Positions 48,384 through 56,746 of a stretch of DNA of 64,000 nucleotides are shown here, one piece after another. Under the pieces are notes generated by a model, which searched no databases, was not told where the DNA came from, and worked only from the letters and a program-made list of their open reading frames with translations. A program made the translations under genes and the position numbers. Position 1 is the first letter of the stretch, and every line of letters begins with the position of its first letter. The DNA is from an uncultured Saprospiraceae bacterium (GTDB taxonomy: Bacteria > Bacteroidota > Bacteroidia > Chitinophagales > Saprospiraceae): assembly GCA_938015435.1 (NCBI GenBank), contig CALLPN010000010.1:94334-158333 (forward strand), given 5' to 3'.

Positions 48384-49113
48384 AAAAAGACAGAAGATAA
48401 AAAGAAGTATAAATACGGCTTCTGCAAAATCGACTTTGAGCAACAAATACAACTATCTTAAGGCATTGTCCTTACTACTAGCTCTAATTCCAACTATCCT
48501 TTATATCAGTAGCAAATCAGCGTATTTTATCAACAAAAATACACCCGAAAAAAACATTTCACACAATCCAATTAAACATATTACTCAAGTAGAATTATTA
48601 AATTCCAATATCAATAACGAAAATTATTCTGTTTTGGATTTAGTTAAATTACGCAATCTAAATTCAAACAACGAAAACTCATTAGAGCTAAAAGAGATTT
48701 CTGCCATAAGATTTTTAAAATCAAAATTCCGTAATGACATGAAGATAGAATCCTCTCTTCACTACAACGAAATTGATGATGAATATAACTATACAGTTAA
48801 TTCCAGCGATATACAATATGAATTGAATGAGAATTTTATGATTAAAAACTTCAAAATTCTCAACCCTCATATTTCAGTTCAAACTCTTGATGGAATAGAA
48901 ATACAGATTGGCAATTCTATTACTCCGATAAAAGAAAAATACCCTTCTCAATTTTCAAACTCTAAAACAATAAAAGAAAACAACATCGAGTTTGATGTTA
49001 TAAATTTGGATTTAGAATTATTTACCAATGTAAAGACTGACATCTCCCTATATTTATTAGTAAACCGAAAATCTAATAAAATAGAAGAGATTGGAACATG
49101 GACACCTATGTAG
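48376..49113 (+). CDS. Membrane-anchored protein of unknown function, coupled to the M23 gene
   Basis: From the ATG at 48376 (a GTG three bases upstream is less likely) the product is 245 residues. A basic cytoplasmic N-terminus (KKRQKIKRSINT) is followed by one membrane helix (about 29-48, LKALSLLLALIPTILYISSK). A soluble Asn/Ile-rich domain then contains IEIQIGNSITPIKEKYP and ends IEEIGTWTPM. I do not recognise the family. The start codon overlaps the M23 stop by 8 bp, so the two are made together. A stress-sensing, inhibitory or immunity role towards the exported peptidase is possible but is only inferred from coupling. Confidence 0.65.
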   Translation: MSKKRQKIKRSINTASAKSTLSNKYNYLKALSLLLALIPTILYISSKSAYFINKNTPEKNISHNPIKHITQVELLNSNINNENYSVLDLVKLRNLNSNNENSLELKEISAIRFLKSKFRNDMKIESSLHYNEIDDEYNYTVNSSDIQYELNENFMIKNFKILNPHISVQTLDGIEIQIGNSITPIKEKYPSQFSNSKTIKENNIEFDVINLDLELFTNVKTDISLYLLVNRKSNKIEEIGTWTPM

Positions 49114-49204
49114 GTCGAATATAGTTGTTATTTGTATGCTAAAATGACACACAAGAATTTGGTCAAAAAGAACATGACAAAAGCAAACAAGAAAGCGAAA
49201 ACAA

Positions 49205-49212
49205 TATCTTTG
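49205..49212 (+). promoter_or_regulatory. -7 element (TATCTTTG) abutting the methyltransferase start
   Basis: This exact TAnnTTTG element ends 4 bp before the ATG at 49217, so transcription should begin at or beside the start codon (leaderless mRNA). Confidence 0.5.
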
Positions 49213-49216
49213 CACC

Positions 49217-50407
49217 ATGGCTCCATCGACATACAACCAAACCATTAAAAGTGAATTTCTAGAAATCTTAGATTCGTCTATTAGAGATCAGACTTTTGTA
49301 AGCTTGGCATTAATGAATCAAAAGAATGGAGAAAGTGATCTTAAGAAAATAGCGATCCGTACGGTACTATTCAAAAAGGGACTGATGCTCTCTTTTGTCA
49401 GCCGTATCTCGTCTAATGATATCACCAAAAACTACACGATTGAGATCGGCATCAAAAAGATAGCTGAGCTATTCGAAGATACCTTTGCTCAAGGCGAACT
49501 CTCTACTGTTAATGCTGAATATTTCTTTGCTTATCCTGAGAAAGGAAAGGGCAAACTCAAAAAGAAAGAGAGGAAAGAAACGACGACTCCTGACACCCCT
49601 CATGATCAATCCAAAGGTAGCATTACCAATCAGAAACAAAACTATCTATTTGCCTTAGGGGTCACCGATAAAAATGGTGCGATCCTCAAAGACAAGCATG
49701 CTAAGTACCGTCAGATCAATAAATTTATAGAGATCATTGACCCTATCCTTACTAAGTCTGGACTAGATAAAAAAATGAATATTGTGGATATGGGATCCGG
49801 TAAAGGCTATCTCAGTTTTGCATTATATGATCATCTACAAAACAACCTAGGCTACACACCGCATATGACAGGGATCGAACTCCGATCAGACCTTGTCTCT
49901 ACCTGCAACGATATCGCCGTAAATGCAGGCTTCAAAAATCTATCTTTTAAAGAAGGAAGTATAGAAACTACTCCGATAGATAATCCAGACCTGTTGATTG
50001 CTTTACATGCCTGTAATACGGCTACAGACGATGCCATCGCCAAAGGCATCCATGCCAAAGCCAAAATGATTATTTGTTCGCCTTGCTGCCATAAGCAGAT
50101 CAGAAAACAGATGACTCCAACCACTGAAGTCAATAGCATCTTACAATTTGGAATATTGAAAGAGCGCCAAGCAGAAATCGTAACAGATACCATCCGTGCC
50201 TTGATACTACGTGCCTATGGATATAAGACCCATGTCATGGAATTTATATCTACCGATCACACCCCCAAAAACTTGTTGATCACGGCTATCAAAGAATCTG
50301 ATCCCACGGTGCCTTTGCAAAACTACATTGACGAAATTGAGGCGCTCAAAACCGTTTTTGGGATCACTGAGCATCAGCTAGAAAAACTCACTTATGGTTC
50401 CTTGTAA
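49217..50407 (+). CDS. SAM-dependent methyltransferase (Methyltransf_32-like)
   Basis: The 396-residue product has an N-terminal domain of about 170 residues, a Lys-rich linker (KGKLKKKERKE), and a Rossmann methyltransferase domain. Motif I is VDMGSGKGYLSFAL (about 190-203), with the acidic motif GIELRSD. ALHACNTATDDAI and CSPCCHKQIRKQM follow, the Cys-Cys-His stretch typical of the group that includes GSTCD-like proteins. The target is probably RNA or a small molecule; unknown. It is transcribed alone from a promoter abutting its start codon. Confidence 0.85.
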   Translation: MAPSTYNQTIKSEFLEILDSSIRDQTFVSLALMNQKNGESDLKKIAIRTVLFKKGLMLSFVSRISSNDITKNYTIEIGIKKIAELFEDTFAQGELSTVNAEYFFAYPEKGKGKLKKKERKETTTPDTPHDQSKGSITNQKQNYLFALGVTDKNGAILKDKHAKYRQINKFIEIIDPILTKSGLDKKMNIVDMGSGKGYLSFALYDHLQNNLGYTPHMTGIELRSDLVSTCNDIAVNAGFKNLSFKEGSIETTPIDNPDLLIALHACNTATDDAIAKGIHAKAKMIICSPCCHKQIRKQMTPTTEVNSILQFGILKERQAEIVTDTIRALILRAYGYKTHVMEFISTDHTPKNLLITAIKESDPTVPLQNYIDEIEALKTVFGITEHQLEKLTYGSL

Positions 50408-50606
50408 ATAGCAGACTTTCTTGATGTTCGACAACTATGATGACTTGAAATAAGTCTTAGATCAAGAACGTCAATGATACAACTTCACAATGACTTAAAG
50501 AGATCTTAATCGATCTCGTAATTACAGAAAAAAAATGTTTATTTCTAATTAGATTAAAACCACTAAACGATAATCGCAAATAGATCTTTAATAGAGAGAT
50601 ATTGTC

Positions 50607-51914
50607 CTACAGCCCAATCACCAAATTCCCATCTATCCTATCCATCAACTCACCTCCCACTCCTGCCTCTTTCGCAAAATCTTTCCAACATTTTACAACT
50701 TCAACTATCTCATCGATAATTCGATCTGCTTTTCTGATATTCATAGACTTCGCTACTTTCAACAAATCTTCTCTGATAAAATCTTTACGCTTCCCATTGA
50801 TACTTAATGCATGTTGACTTACCCATATACTTTCTGGTCGATAGGCATAGCAAATATCATAGGCTGGAGAAAGCTCCCAACCATGATCTTGGCGCAATCT
50901 AAAGGCAAAATTCTTAGTATGATCATCACAATTTTTGGCGATCACATTGAAGACCATTCTGCGATACATTTCTTCGGCTTGTGGGTAAGGCAATCTCAAC
51001 ATACGCATCGTCTGAAACAACTGCTCATAACTAAAACTCTGCATATCATTAAAATCATAATGCTGCATACCACAGAGAGTTAACATATGATGCTTAGTAT
51101 GATTTCCTTGCCGATCAAATCTCTTAGTTAAAAAATGCGCTCTACCATTTTCTTCCATCAGTTGGCATTCCATCATATCTATCCCACAAGCTTTTGCCAT
51201 CAAGTAATAAGCCATCTCTACCCTTCCCCATCCGCTACTCTCACCAAATTGTGCATCACTTACTCCATCCAATTTGATTAGCCAATGTTCAAAATTGGGA
51301 GGAGCGTTGGTCTGTCCTGATCGCACTTCACCAGTGGACGAATTATAAGCGATAATCGCCTTAGGTCTTGCACCACCAGCAGAAGTACCAATTTTGAGAA
51401 TATCCATCATCGCCTCTTTCTCATCTTCTTGCAGATTAGTATCGAAATCTTCTCTATCGCTCAACATATCTTGTGCGACTTGTACAAGACTATTGATCTC
51501 TACTGAAAATGTCTGTTGGGCACCTACAAATTGTGTTGGTACAAATTCCAACGCTCCCATTCCTCTGGTACCTATGAAGCATAACTTTTCTACAGGATTC
51601 ATACTATTCTCTGGTCGACCGTTACGTACTAGCCATGCATTGATCAGCTGGTTACCATATTTGTCAGGTAATGCATCAGCGATCAATCCTGGCAGACCTT
51701 TGAAAGTATCATACTCCGCATCTCTACCTGCACGAAGCTCTGGAAAACTAAAGATCCTTCCCTTTTGCTGGAGAGGCATTTTGATCGGTGATAAATCATA
51801 ACCTAGATCTCGGAAATCAGGATCGTATTCGAAACTAGCAATGCCATTTCGTTCATTCCAGATAATCGCTCCTGCGACTTCTCCCCATATTTTTACGTAT
51901 GCTGATGTTATCAT
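50607..51914 (-). CDS. hipA: HipA-family kinase toxin
   Basis: The 435-residue product has the N-terminal subdomain 1 (about 1-140, with FIGTRGMGALEF). The HipA kinase core shows GTSAGGARPKAII (176-188), HWLIKLDG (210-217), FLTKRFDR (261-268), the catalytic-loop NCDDHTKN (328-335) and the metal-binding D353 in SPAYDICYA. All catalytic positions look intact. HipA kinases phosphorylate tRNA synthetases such as GltX and cause growth arrest unless bound by HipB. It is the third gene of an operon: hipB, a lipoprotein gene, then hipA. Only 2 bp separate it from the lipoprotein gene. It may also have another substrate, as in HipT-type kinases. Confidence 0.92.
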   Translation of the reverse strand: MITSAYVKIWGEVAGAIIWNERNGIASFEYDPDFRDLGYDLSPIKMPLQQKGRIFSFPELRAGRDAEYDTFKGLPGLIADALPDKYGNQLINAWLVRNGRPENSMNPVEKLCFIGTRGMGALEFVPTQFVGAQQTFSVEINSLVQVAQDMLSDREDFDTNLQEDEKEAMMDILKIGTSAGGARPKAIIAYNSSTGEVRSGQTNAPPNFEHWLIKLDGVSDAQFGESSGWGRVEMAYYLMAKACGIDMMECQLMEENGRAHFLTKRFDRQGNHTKHHMLTLCGMQHYDFNDMQSFSYEQLFQTMRMLRLPYPQAEEMYRRMVFNVIAKNCDDHTKNFAFRLRQDHGWELSPAYDICYAYRPESIWVSQHALSINGKRKDFIREDLLKVAKSMNIRKADRIIDEIVEVVKCWKDFAKEAGVGGELMDRIDGNLVIGL

Positions 51915-51916
51915 TA

Positions 51917-52546
51917 TTAATAATTTCCTCTTGAAGCCGAATCTAAAATCATATAGTAAATTTCTACTGCGACTATGATCTTGACGATCTTAGTATTGTA
52001 TTCTGCCGTACCTTTTATTTTGAGAACGTCTTGGCCAATCACAAATGGACTTACATCATCGAAGCGATTATAATAGCCAATATGATTTTTTACGAATTCC
52101 TCTTTATTAATTGATGCTATCAAACACTTTAGATATGATTTGTCCCTATCTACCTTTAATTCCATTTGAGGTTTCTCTTCTTCGTCGCCAGCTGTTCTTG
52201 GTGGTCTAATTTCACCTTCTTCGTATTTCTTTTCAGAAGAAGTGTATATGCTATCATAAAATCCATTGAGTCTCAATCGCTGAGCGTCTAGAATATCTTC
52301 TGATTCAAAGTCAGTTACTTTCGGAAATTCTCTTTTTAGAAATTCATTGATAAACTTATCTAATTCTCCATCGTATTTCCTCTCCAAAAAACCTTCAAAT
52401 GAAGTCAGTAACAACTGCAAATCTGTACTAAATACACTAGGAAGGCAATCTTCAAAACTTTCGCTATTAGTCTCCTGTGCATTACTCGTTCGACAAGAAC
52501 TAAACAACAGTGCACCAATCGTCATTGCTAAGAAATAAGATTTCAT
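51917..52546 (-). CDS. Lipoprotein of unknown function lying between hipB and hipA
   Basis: The 209-residue product has a lipoprotein signal with lipobox LLFSSC (Cys18). A largely helical soluble domain follows with SFEDCLPSVFSTDLQLLLTS (split at 20), LDKFINEFLKREFP and a charged segment EEGEIRPPRTAGDEEEK. It ends near IVKIIVAVEIYYMILDSASR. I do not recognise the family. It starts 37 bp after hipB and ends 2 bp before hipA, so it is in the same transcript. Lipoproteins are not part of known HipBA modules. It could be an unrelated passenger or a third component, for example an envelope sensor; the sequence cannot decide. Confidence 0.7.
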   Translation of the reverse strand: MKSYFLAMTIGALLFSSCRTSNAQETNSESFEDCLPSVFSTDLQLLLTSFEGFLERKYDGELDKFINEFLKREFPKVTDFESEDILDAQRLRLNGFYDSIYTSSEKKYEEGEIRPPRTAGDEEEKPQMELKVDRDKSYLKCLIASINKEEFVKNHIGYYNRFDDVSPFVIGQDVLKIKGTAEYNTKIVKIIVAVEIYYMILDSASRGNY

Positions 52547-52583
52547 ATTTTTTTAGAATTTAGTTAACAAACAATTCCTAAGC

Positions 52584-52937
52584 TTACCACTCAGACTCGG
52601 GCTCATTTAGCTCTTCTCCTGAGATCGGTCTAGCTCTATATCGCTTACCGTGTTGCGCTTTGGCGACTGCAAGTGGACTCAACTGCTCCTGAATATCAAA
52701 TGATGATAAAATATGTAGTAAATCTAGCACTCTCAATACCTGCACCAAAGTACTTAGACGTACATCTTCTCCTCTCTCTAAGAGACTTAATGTAGATCTA
52801 CTGATACCTGCATCTGTAGCGACTTGTGTTTGCGATCTATTCTGTTGTAGTCTTTGATGCTTGATAAAATCTCCGACATGGCTAATCAAAGCATCATCTG
52901 TCATAGCTGACCAATTATTGTATGATATTCCATTCAT
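52584..52937 (-). CDS. hipB: HipB-like XRE-family antitoxin
   Basis: The 117-residue product has a Cro/C1-type HTH (about 25-78): GDFIKHQRLQQNRSQTQVAT (split at 20), then DAGISRSTLSLLERGEDVRL and STLVQVLRVLDLLHILSS. The C-terminal tail (about 80-117) is basic then acidic, as in HipB proteins that bind HipA. A downstream in-frame ATG at 52904 is a possible alternative start. It should repress its own operon; candidate palindromic operators lie at 53021-53046 and 53109-53134, and a TACGC-N6-GCGTA site at 52950-52965. A lipoprotein gene separates it from hipA. Confidence 0.88.
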   Translation of the reverse strand: MNGISYNNWSAMTDDALISHVGDFIKHQRLQQNRSQTQVATDAGISRSTLSLLERGEDVRLSTLVQVLRVLDLLHILSSFDIQEQLSPLAVAKAQHGKRYRARPISGEELNEPESEW

Positions 52938-52949
52938 TATATACCCTAA

Positions 52950-52965
52950 TACGCTTTAGTGCGTA
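52950..52965 (-). promoter_or_regulatory. Inverted repeat TACGC-N6-GCGTA beside the hipB start
   Basis: Five-base arms with a six-base spacer lie 13 bp upstream of the hipB ATG. The layout resembles the TATCC-N8-GGATA operator of E. coli HipB, although the sequence differs. Confidence 0.4.
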
Positions 52966-53020
52966 CCATTCCATACAAATATACAACATACTTTCCGGTA
53001 TTTCAAGGCTAAACCAATAC

Positions 53021-53046
53021 TTAATGAATGAAATACAATTCATTAA
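53021..53046 (-). promoter_or_regulatory. Perfect palindrome, candidate HipB operator 1
   Basis: TTAATGAAT-GAAATACA-ATTCATTAA has perfect 9-bp arms around an 8-base spacer, about 85 bp upstream of the hipB start. A second copy lies 87 bp further away. Confidence 0.5.
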
Positions 53047-53108
53047 ATCAATAAAATAGATTAGTGCACTATATCTCATGCATTTTATTACAACTAAAAG
53101 CAAAAAAG

Positions 53109-53134
53109 AAATGAATGAAATACAATTCACTAAA
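53109..53134 (-). promoter_or_regulatory. Near-copy of the palindrome, candidate HipB operator 2
   Basis: AATGAAT-GAAATACA-ATTCACT repeats operator 1 with one changed arm base. A further half-site, AATGAATGATATT, begins at about 53151. Confidence 0.45.
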
Positions 53135-53376
53135 CACCCAAAAAGCAACTAATGAATGATATTTAACGCATTGGAAAGTTACAATACACCAAAAATAAAT
53201 TTCTCTAAAATGCTTACCGATCCATCCATACGGACAGACGTAGCAATCACTTCTATTCCATTCACATCCTGATCAGGTGCAAGTAAACATTGAATTATCT
53301 CGAAATAACGAAGGAACGTCTCTCGATCCTCAAAGATCCAGCCGACTATCGAAGCGACGAAAAAGAAGAAACTATC

Positions 53377-55047
53377 TTAGAAGAGACCACTTATCAAACC
53401 ATTATCATCAATATCAATATGATTCGCAGAGGGCACACCAGGTAAACCAGGCATACGCATAATATTTCCCGTTATAGGTACTAAGAATCCAGCACCGGCA
53501 GCGATTTCGATTTCTCTTACAGTAATCTCAAAACCTCGTGGACGACCCAACAATTTGGGGTTATCTGAAAGAGACTTTTGTGTCTTGGCGATACATACGG
53601 GTAGATGATCAAGGCCTAGCTTCGCTATACGTCTGAGATCCCTTTCAGCTGTAGAAGTATAATCCACAGAACTAGCACCATATACCTTTTTAGCGATAGC
53701 TTCGATCTTATCTTTTACTGGAGATACCCAGTCATACATCGGTGTAAAACTAGAATTTCCATTCTCAACAGCATCCACCACTTCGGTAGCAAGTTCTATA
53801 GCTCCATCTCCCCCATTACCCCAAACATCTGAGATGACACACTTCACTCCTAGCTTGGAGCATCTTGCTTTGATAGCATCATGCTCTGCATCAGTATCAG
53901 ATACAAACTTATTTATCGCCACTACAGGAGCGATTCCAAACTGTTGGATATTCTCAATATGCTTGTCCATATTCTCAAGCCCATTCTTAAGCGCTTCGAC
54001 ATTCTCTGTCTTTAGATCATCTAGTGGTACACCACCGTGATACTTAAGTGCTCTTACCGTAGCTACTATTACCACTGCCTTAGGTGCGATTCCTGCGCTT
54101 TGGCATTTGATATCAAGAAATTTTTCTGCACCCAGATCAGCACCGAAACCTGCTTCTGTCACTACATAATCAGACAATGTCATACCTAATTTAGTGGCGA
54201 TTACAGAGTTGGTACCCTGAGCTATATTGGCAAAAGGTCCACCATGTATAATCGCTGGATTTCCTTCTAGGGTTTGTACTAAGTTCGGCTTGATCGCATC
54301 TTTCATAAGCGCAGCCATAGCACCTTGAGCATTTAAGTCGCGAGCATATACTGGAGTACGATCCATTTTGAAACCTATAAAAATACTTCCTAACCGTTCC
54401 TTGAGGTCTGCCATATTTTTACTCAAACAAAGAATAGCCATTACCTCAGATGCTGCCGTGATATCAAATCCTGTCTCCCTAGGTATACCAGATCCAGTTC
54501 CTCCAAGGCCTACAACAATCTTACGTAATGATCTATCATTCATATCCATCACACGCTTCCAGAGCACTGTACGTGGATCGATACCGATCGACTGAGTCTT
54601 AGATTGTATATTATTGTCAATGAGCGCAGAAAGTAGATTATGCGCCTTCTCGATAGCACTGAAGTCTCCAGTAAAGTGGAGATTGATGTCTTCCATCGGA
54701 ATTACCTGAGAGTGACCACCACCTGTGGCTCCACCTTTGATCCCAAATACAGGACCCAATGATGGTTCTCTAAGTACTACAGTAGCTTTCTTTCCAATTT
54801 TATTTAATCCCTCTGTAAGCCCAATAGAAGTGGTAGACTTTCCCTCTCCTGCGGGTGTAGGCGATATGGCAGAAACCAAGATCATATTACACTGACTTAC
54901 CTTCTCTTCATCGATGAGATCAAGAGGTAATTTCGCTTTATAATGACCATAAGGCTCCAGTACATCTTGAGGTATTCCAAGCTTTGCCGCTATTTCTACA
55001 ATTGGTCTTATTTTTACCTTACGTGCTATTTCGAGATCGTTATTCAT
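53377..55047 (-). CDS. fhs: Formate-tetrahydrofolate ligase
   Basis: From the ATG at 55047 (MNNDLEIARKV), preceded by a purine-rich AAAGAAAG, the product is 556 residues. An ATG at 55068 adds seven basic residues and is less likely. The P-loop TPAGEGKST is at 64-72. FGIKGGATGGGHSQVIPMED (split at 20), LNAQGAMAALMKDA and GNIMRMPGLPGVPS near the C-terminus are family hallmarks. It makes 10-formyl-THF from formate, THF and ATP, feeding purine and formyl-Met synthesis. It lies upstream of the FG-GAP gene on the chromosome but both are transcribed leftward separately. Confidence 0.95.
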   Translation of the reverse strand: MNNDLEIARKVKIRPIVEIAAKLGIPQDVLEPYGHYKAKLPLDLIDEEKVSQCNMILVSAISPTPAGEGKSTTSIGLTEGLNKIGKKATVVLREPSLGPVFGIKGGATGGGHSQVIPMEDINLHFTGDFSAIEKAHNLLSALIDNNIQSKTQSIGIDPRTVLWKRVMDMNDRSLRKIVVGLGGTGSGIPRETGFDITAASEVMAILCLSKNMADLKERLGSIFIGFKMDRTPVYARDLNAQGAMAALMKDAIKPNLVQTLEGNPAIIHGGPFANIAQGTNSVIATKLGMTLSDYVVTEAGFGADLGAEKFLDIKCQSAGIAPKAVVIVATVRALKYHGGVPLDDLKTENVEALKNGLENMDKHIENIQQFGIAPVVAINKFVSDTDAEHDAIKARCSKLGVKCVISDVWGNGGDGAIELATEVVDAVENGNSSFTPMYDWVSPVKDKIEAIAKKVYGASSVDYTSTAERDLRRIAKLGLDHLPVCIAKTQKSLSDNPKLLGRPRGFEITVREIEIAAGAGFLVPITGNIMRMPGLPGVPSANHIDIDDNGLISGLF

Positions 55048-55208
55048 CTTTCTTTTTTGAATTTGCATCTAATATAACATAGATTACAAAAGCAACAATA
55101 AGAGATACCCACAAAAGCACTTCAAATGATCAAATACCCCTGAACTCAAAACAAAGAAAATCAATAAAACCTATTTTGGCGAGATCCCTAATCGATAATA
55201 TACCGCTC

Positions 55209-56681
55209 CTAAGACCCAATAATTATAGTTTCAACAATCGCATGACCAGTATCAAGATCTTCCAACTTCAATAAATATATACCCGGAAGAATAGATTCAA
55301 CGAAGAATCGATTAACATTAACTCCAGACTTTAATAACTTACCATTCGAGTCAAACAGATTGACTTGAAAATTTATATCTCCATCAATGTCAATATTAAT
55401 ATAGTCCGCTACTGGATTAGGATAGATAGTCAACGATGTATGAGATAAATAATGAATTGAAGTAGACAAGTCAGAACCATCACAATCTTCATCAATTCCA
55501 TTATCTGGGATTTCTACTGCACCAGGATTAATACTCGAATCGGAATCATTACAATCAACATTTTCAGTAAATCCATCACCATCAGAATCCAAGAAAAGAC
55601 CATCAGAAATATAATAAACCAAACCAGGTGATGTAACATCATTTTGAAAAAAATAGAAATCAATATTTCCATCATTATTCAAATCAGTTATACCTCCTCC
55701 ATATGCAGCAAAATGATCATTAACAACAAGAAAATCATTCAAATCTTCACTATACCCCAGAATTGACATCTTGGGAGAACTAAAGCCCATATTTTCGAAT
55801 ACAATGACTTCATCCCTTTCATCACTAACTATATCACCCACTAAGGTCAAAGTGTTATTACTTTCCTCCAAATTCAACGTTAGAGAACTATAATCCCCTG
55901 ATTCGTCACTAAGTATAATTTTACCACGATTATTATCATCGCTATAAAGCACAAAATCAAATAAATCATCATCATTCAAATTTGCCACTTCTAAGATATT
56001 CGTATCATAGCTATCTTCGTATAATATCGAGCTATTAAACATCAATGGGCCCACTTGCTCAAATAAACCTAAACCACTAGAATTGATACTAGCCACAATA
56101 TCAAGATCCCCATCATTATCAATGTCAATTGAATTTAGCGCACCAAAATCACCATTCCCTATATCTCCAGAATACAATTCCGTAAGTTCAAACGTCGATT
56201 TATCAACTTGATATATAGATAACTCAAAAGTCCCTACAATCATTTCTAAAGAACCATCCCCAGTAACATCAGAAAAATTAATTGTCCTATAAAAAGACAA
56301 ATCAAAATCTTGTCTTTCAAAGTTTGCACTTCCATCATTAATAAACAAATGGATACCATTCCACATAGTCCTACCAATAATATCCAAATCTCCATCTTCA
56401 TCTATATCGACCACTACAGTATGGTTTATAGAATTTATATCAGTAATCTCAATAAATTCTGGCGATTCTGCACCATTATTTAGAGCCATCTTCATGATTC
56501 CAAAATTCGATGATGTAATCAAAAAATCGGGTAATAAATCCCCATTAAAATCACCATGACTCATGCCATCAACAAATGAAAAATCTGAAAACGGAAAATA
56601 AACCTCTTCAAAATTTTGAGCGCTTAGCAAGTTGGAATTAAGATACAAAATGGCTAGAATAATGGCTGTCCTATAAATCAT
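55209..56681 (-). CDS. Secreted FG-GAP/VCBS protein with MopE-type motif and T9SS tail
   Basis: The 490-residue product has a signal peptide (AILYLNSNLLSAQN). FG-GAP-type repeats follow with Ca-binding loops such as DFNGDLLPDFLI, DIDEDGDLDIIG, DVTGDGSLEMIV, DIDNDGDLDIVA, NLNDDDLFDFVL and DLNNDGNIDFYF. Next is a MopE-like metal-binding module, DSDGDGFTENVDCNDSDSSI (split at 20), NPGAVEIPDNGIDEDCDG. The T9SS domain starts LTIYPNPVADYINIDI. It resembles the FG-GAP protein at 18.8 kb in layout but has the extra MopE module. The gene has low-GC content like its paralogue. Likely a surface calcium-binding protein. Confidence 0.9.
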   Translation of the reverse strand: MIYRTAIILAILYLNSNLLSAQNFEEVYFPFSDFSFVDGMSHGDFNGDLLPDFLITSSNFGIMKMALNNGAESPEFIEITDINSINHTVVVDIDEDGDLDIIGRTMWNGIHLFINDGSANFERQDFDLSFYRTINFSDVTGDGSLEMIVGTFELSIYQVDKSTFELTELYSGDIGNGDFGALNSIDIDNDGDLDIVASINSSGLGLFEQVGPLMFNSSILYEDSYDTNILEVANLNDDDLFDFVLYSDDNNRGKIILSDESGDYSSLTLNLEESNNTLTLVGDIVSDERDEVIVFENMGFSSPKMSILGYSEDLNDFLVVNDHFAAYGGGITDLNNDGNIDFYFFQNDVTSPGLVYYISDGLFLDSDGDGFTENVDCNDSDSSINPGAVEIPDNGIDEDCDGSDLSTSIHYLSHTSLTIYPNPVADYINIDIDGDINFQVNLFDSNGKLLKSGVNVNRFFVESILPGIYLLKLEDLDTGHAIVETIIIGS

Positions 56682-56746
56682 AATATGATTGGTCTAAACA
56701 AAACTGTTTTACAAATTTTTAAATAAATCATGTTGAAAACATAAAA

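Larger units (their letters stand above)
52938..53376. other. Upstream region of the hip operon
   Basis: The 439-bp region between hipB and fhs (fhs ends at 53377 on the same strand) contains three candidate regulatory sites, listed separately. I do not accept any frame in it as coding. Confidence 0.55.

Noticed and set aside
53277..53462. 61-residue plus-strand frame overlapping the fhs 3' end
   Set aside because: It overlaps a certain gene on the other strand and has no coding character.
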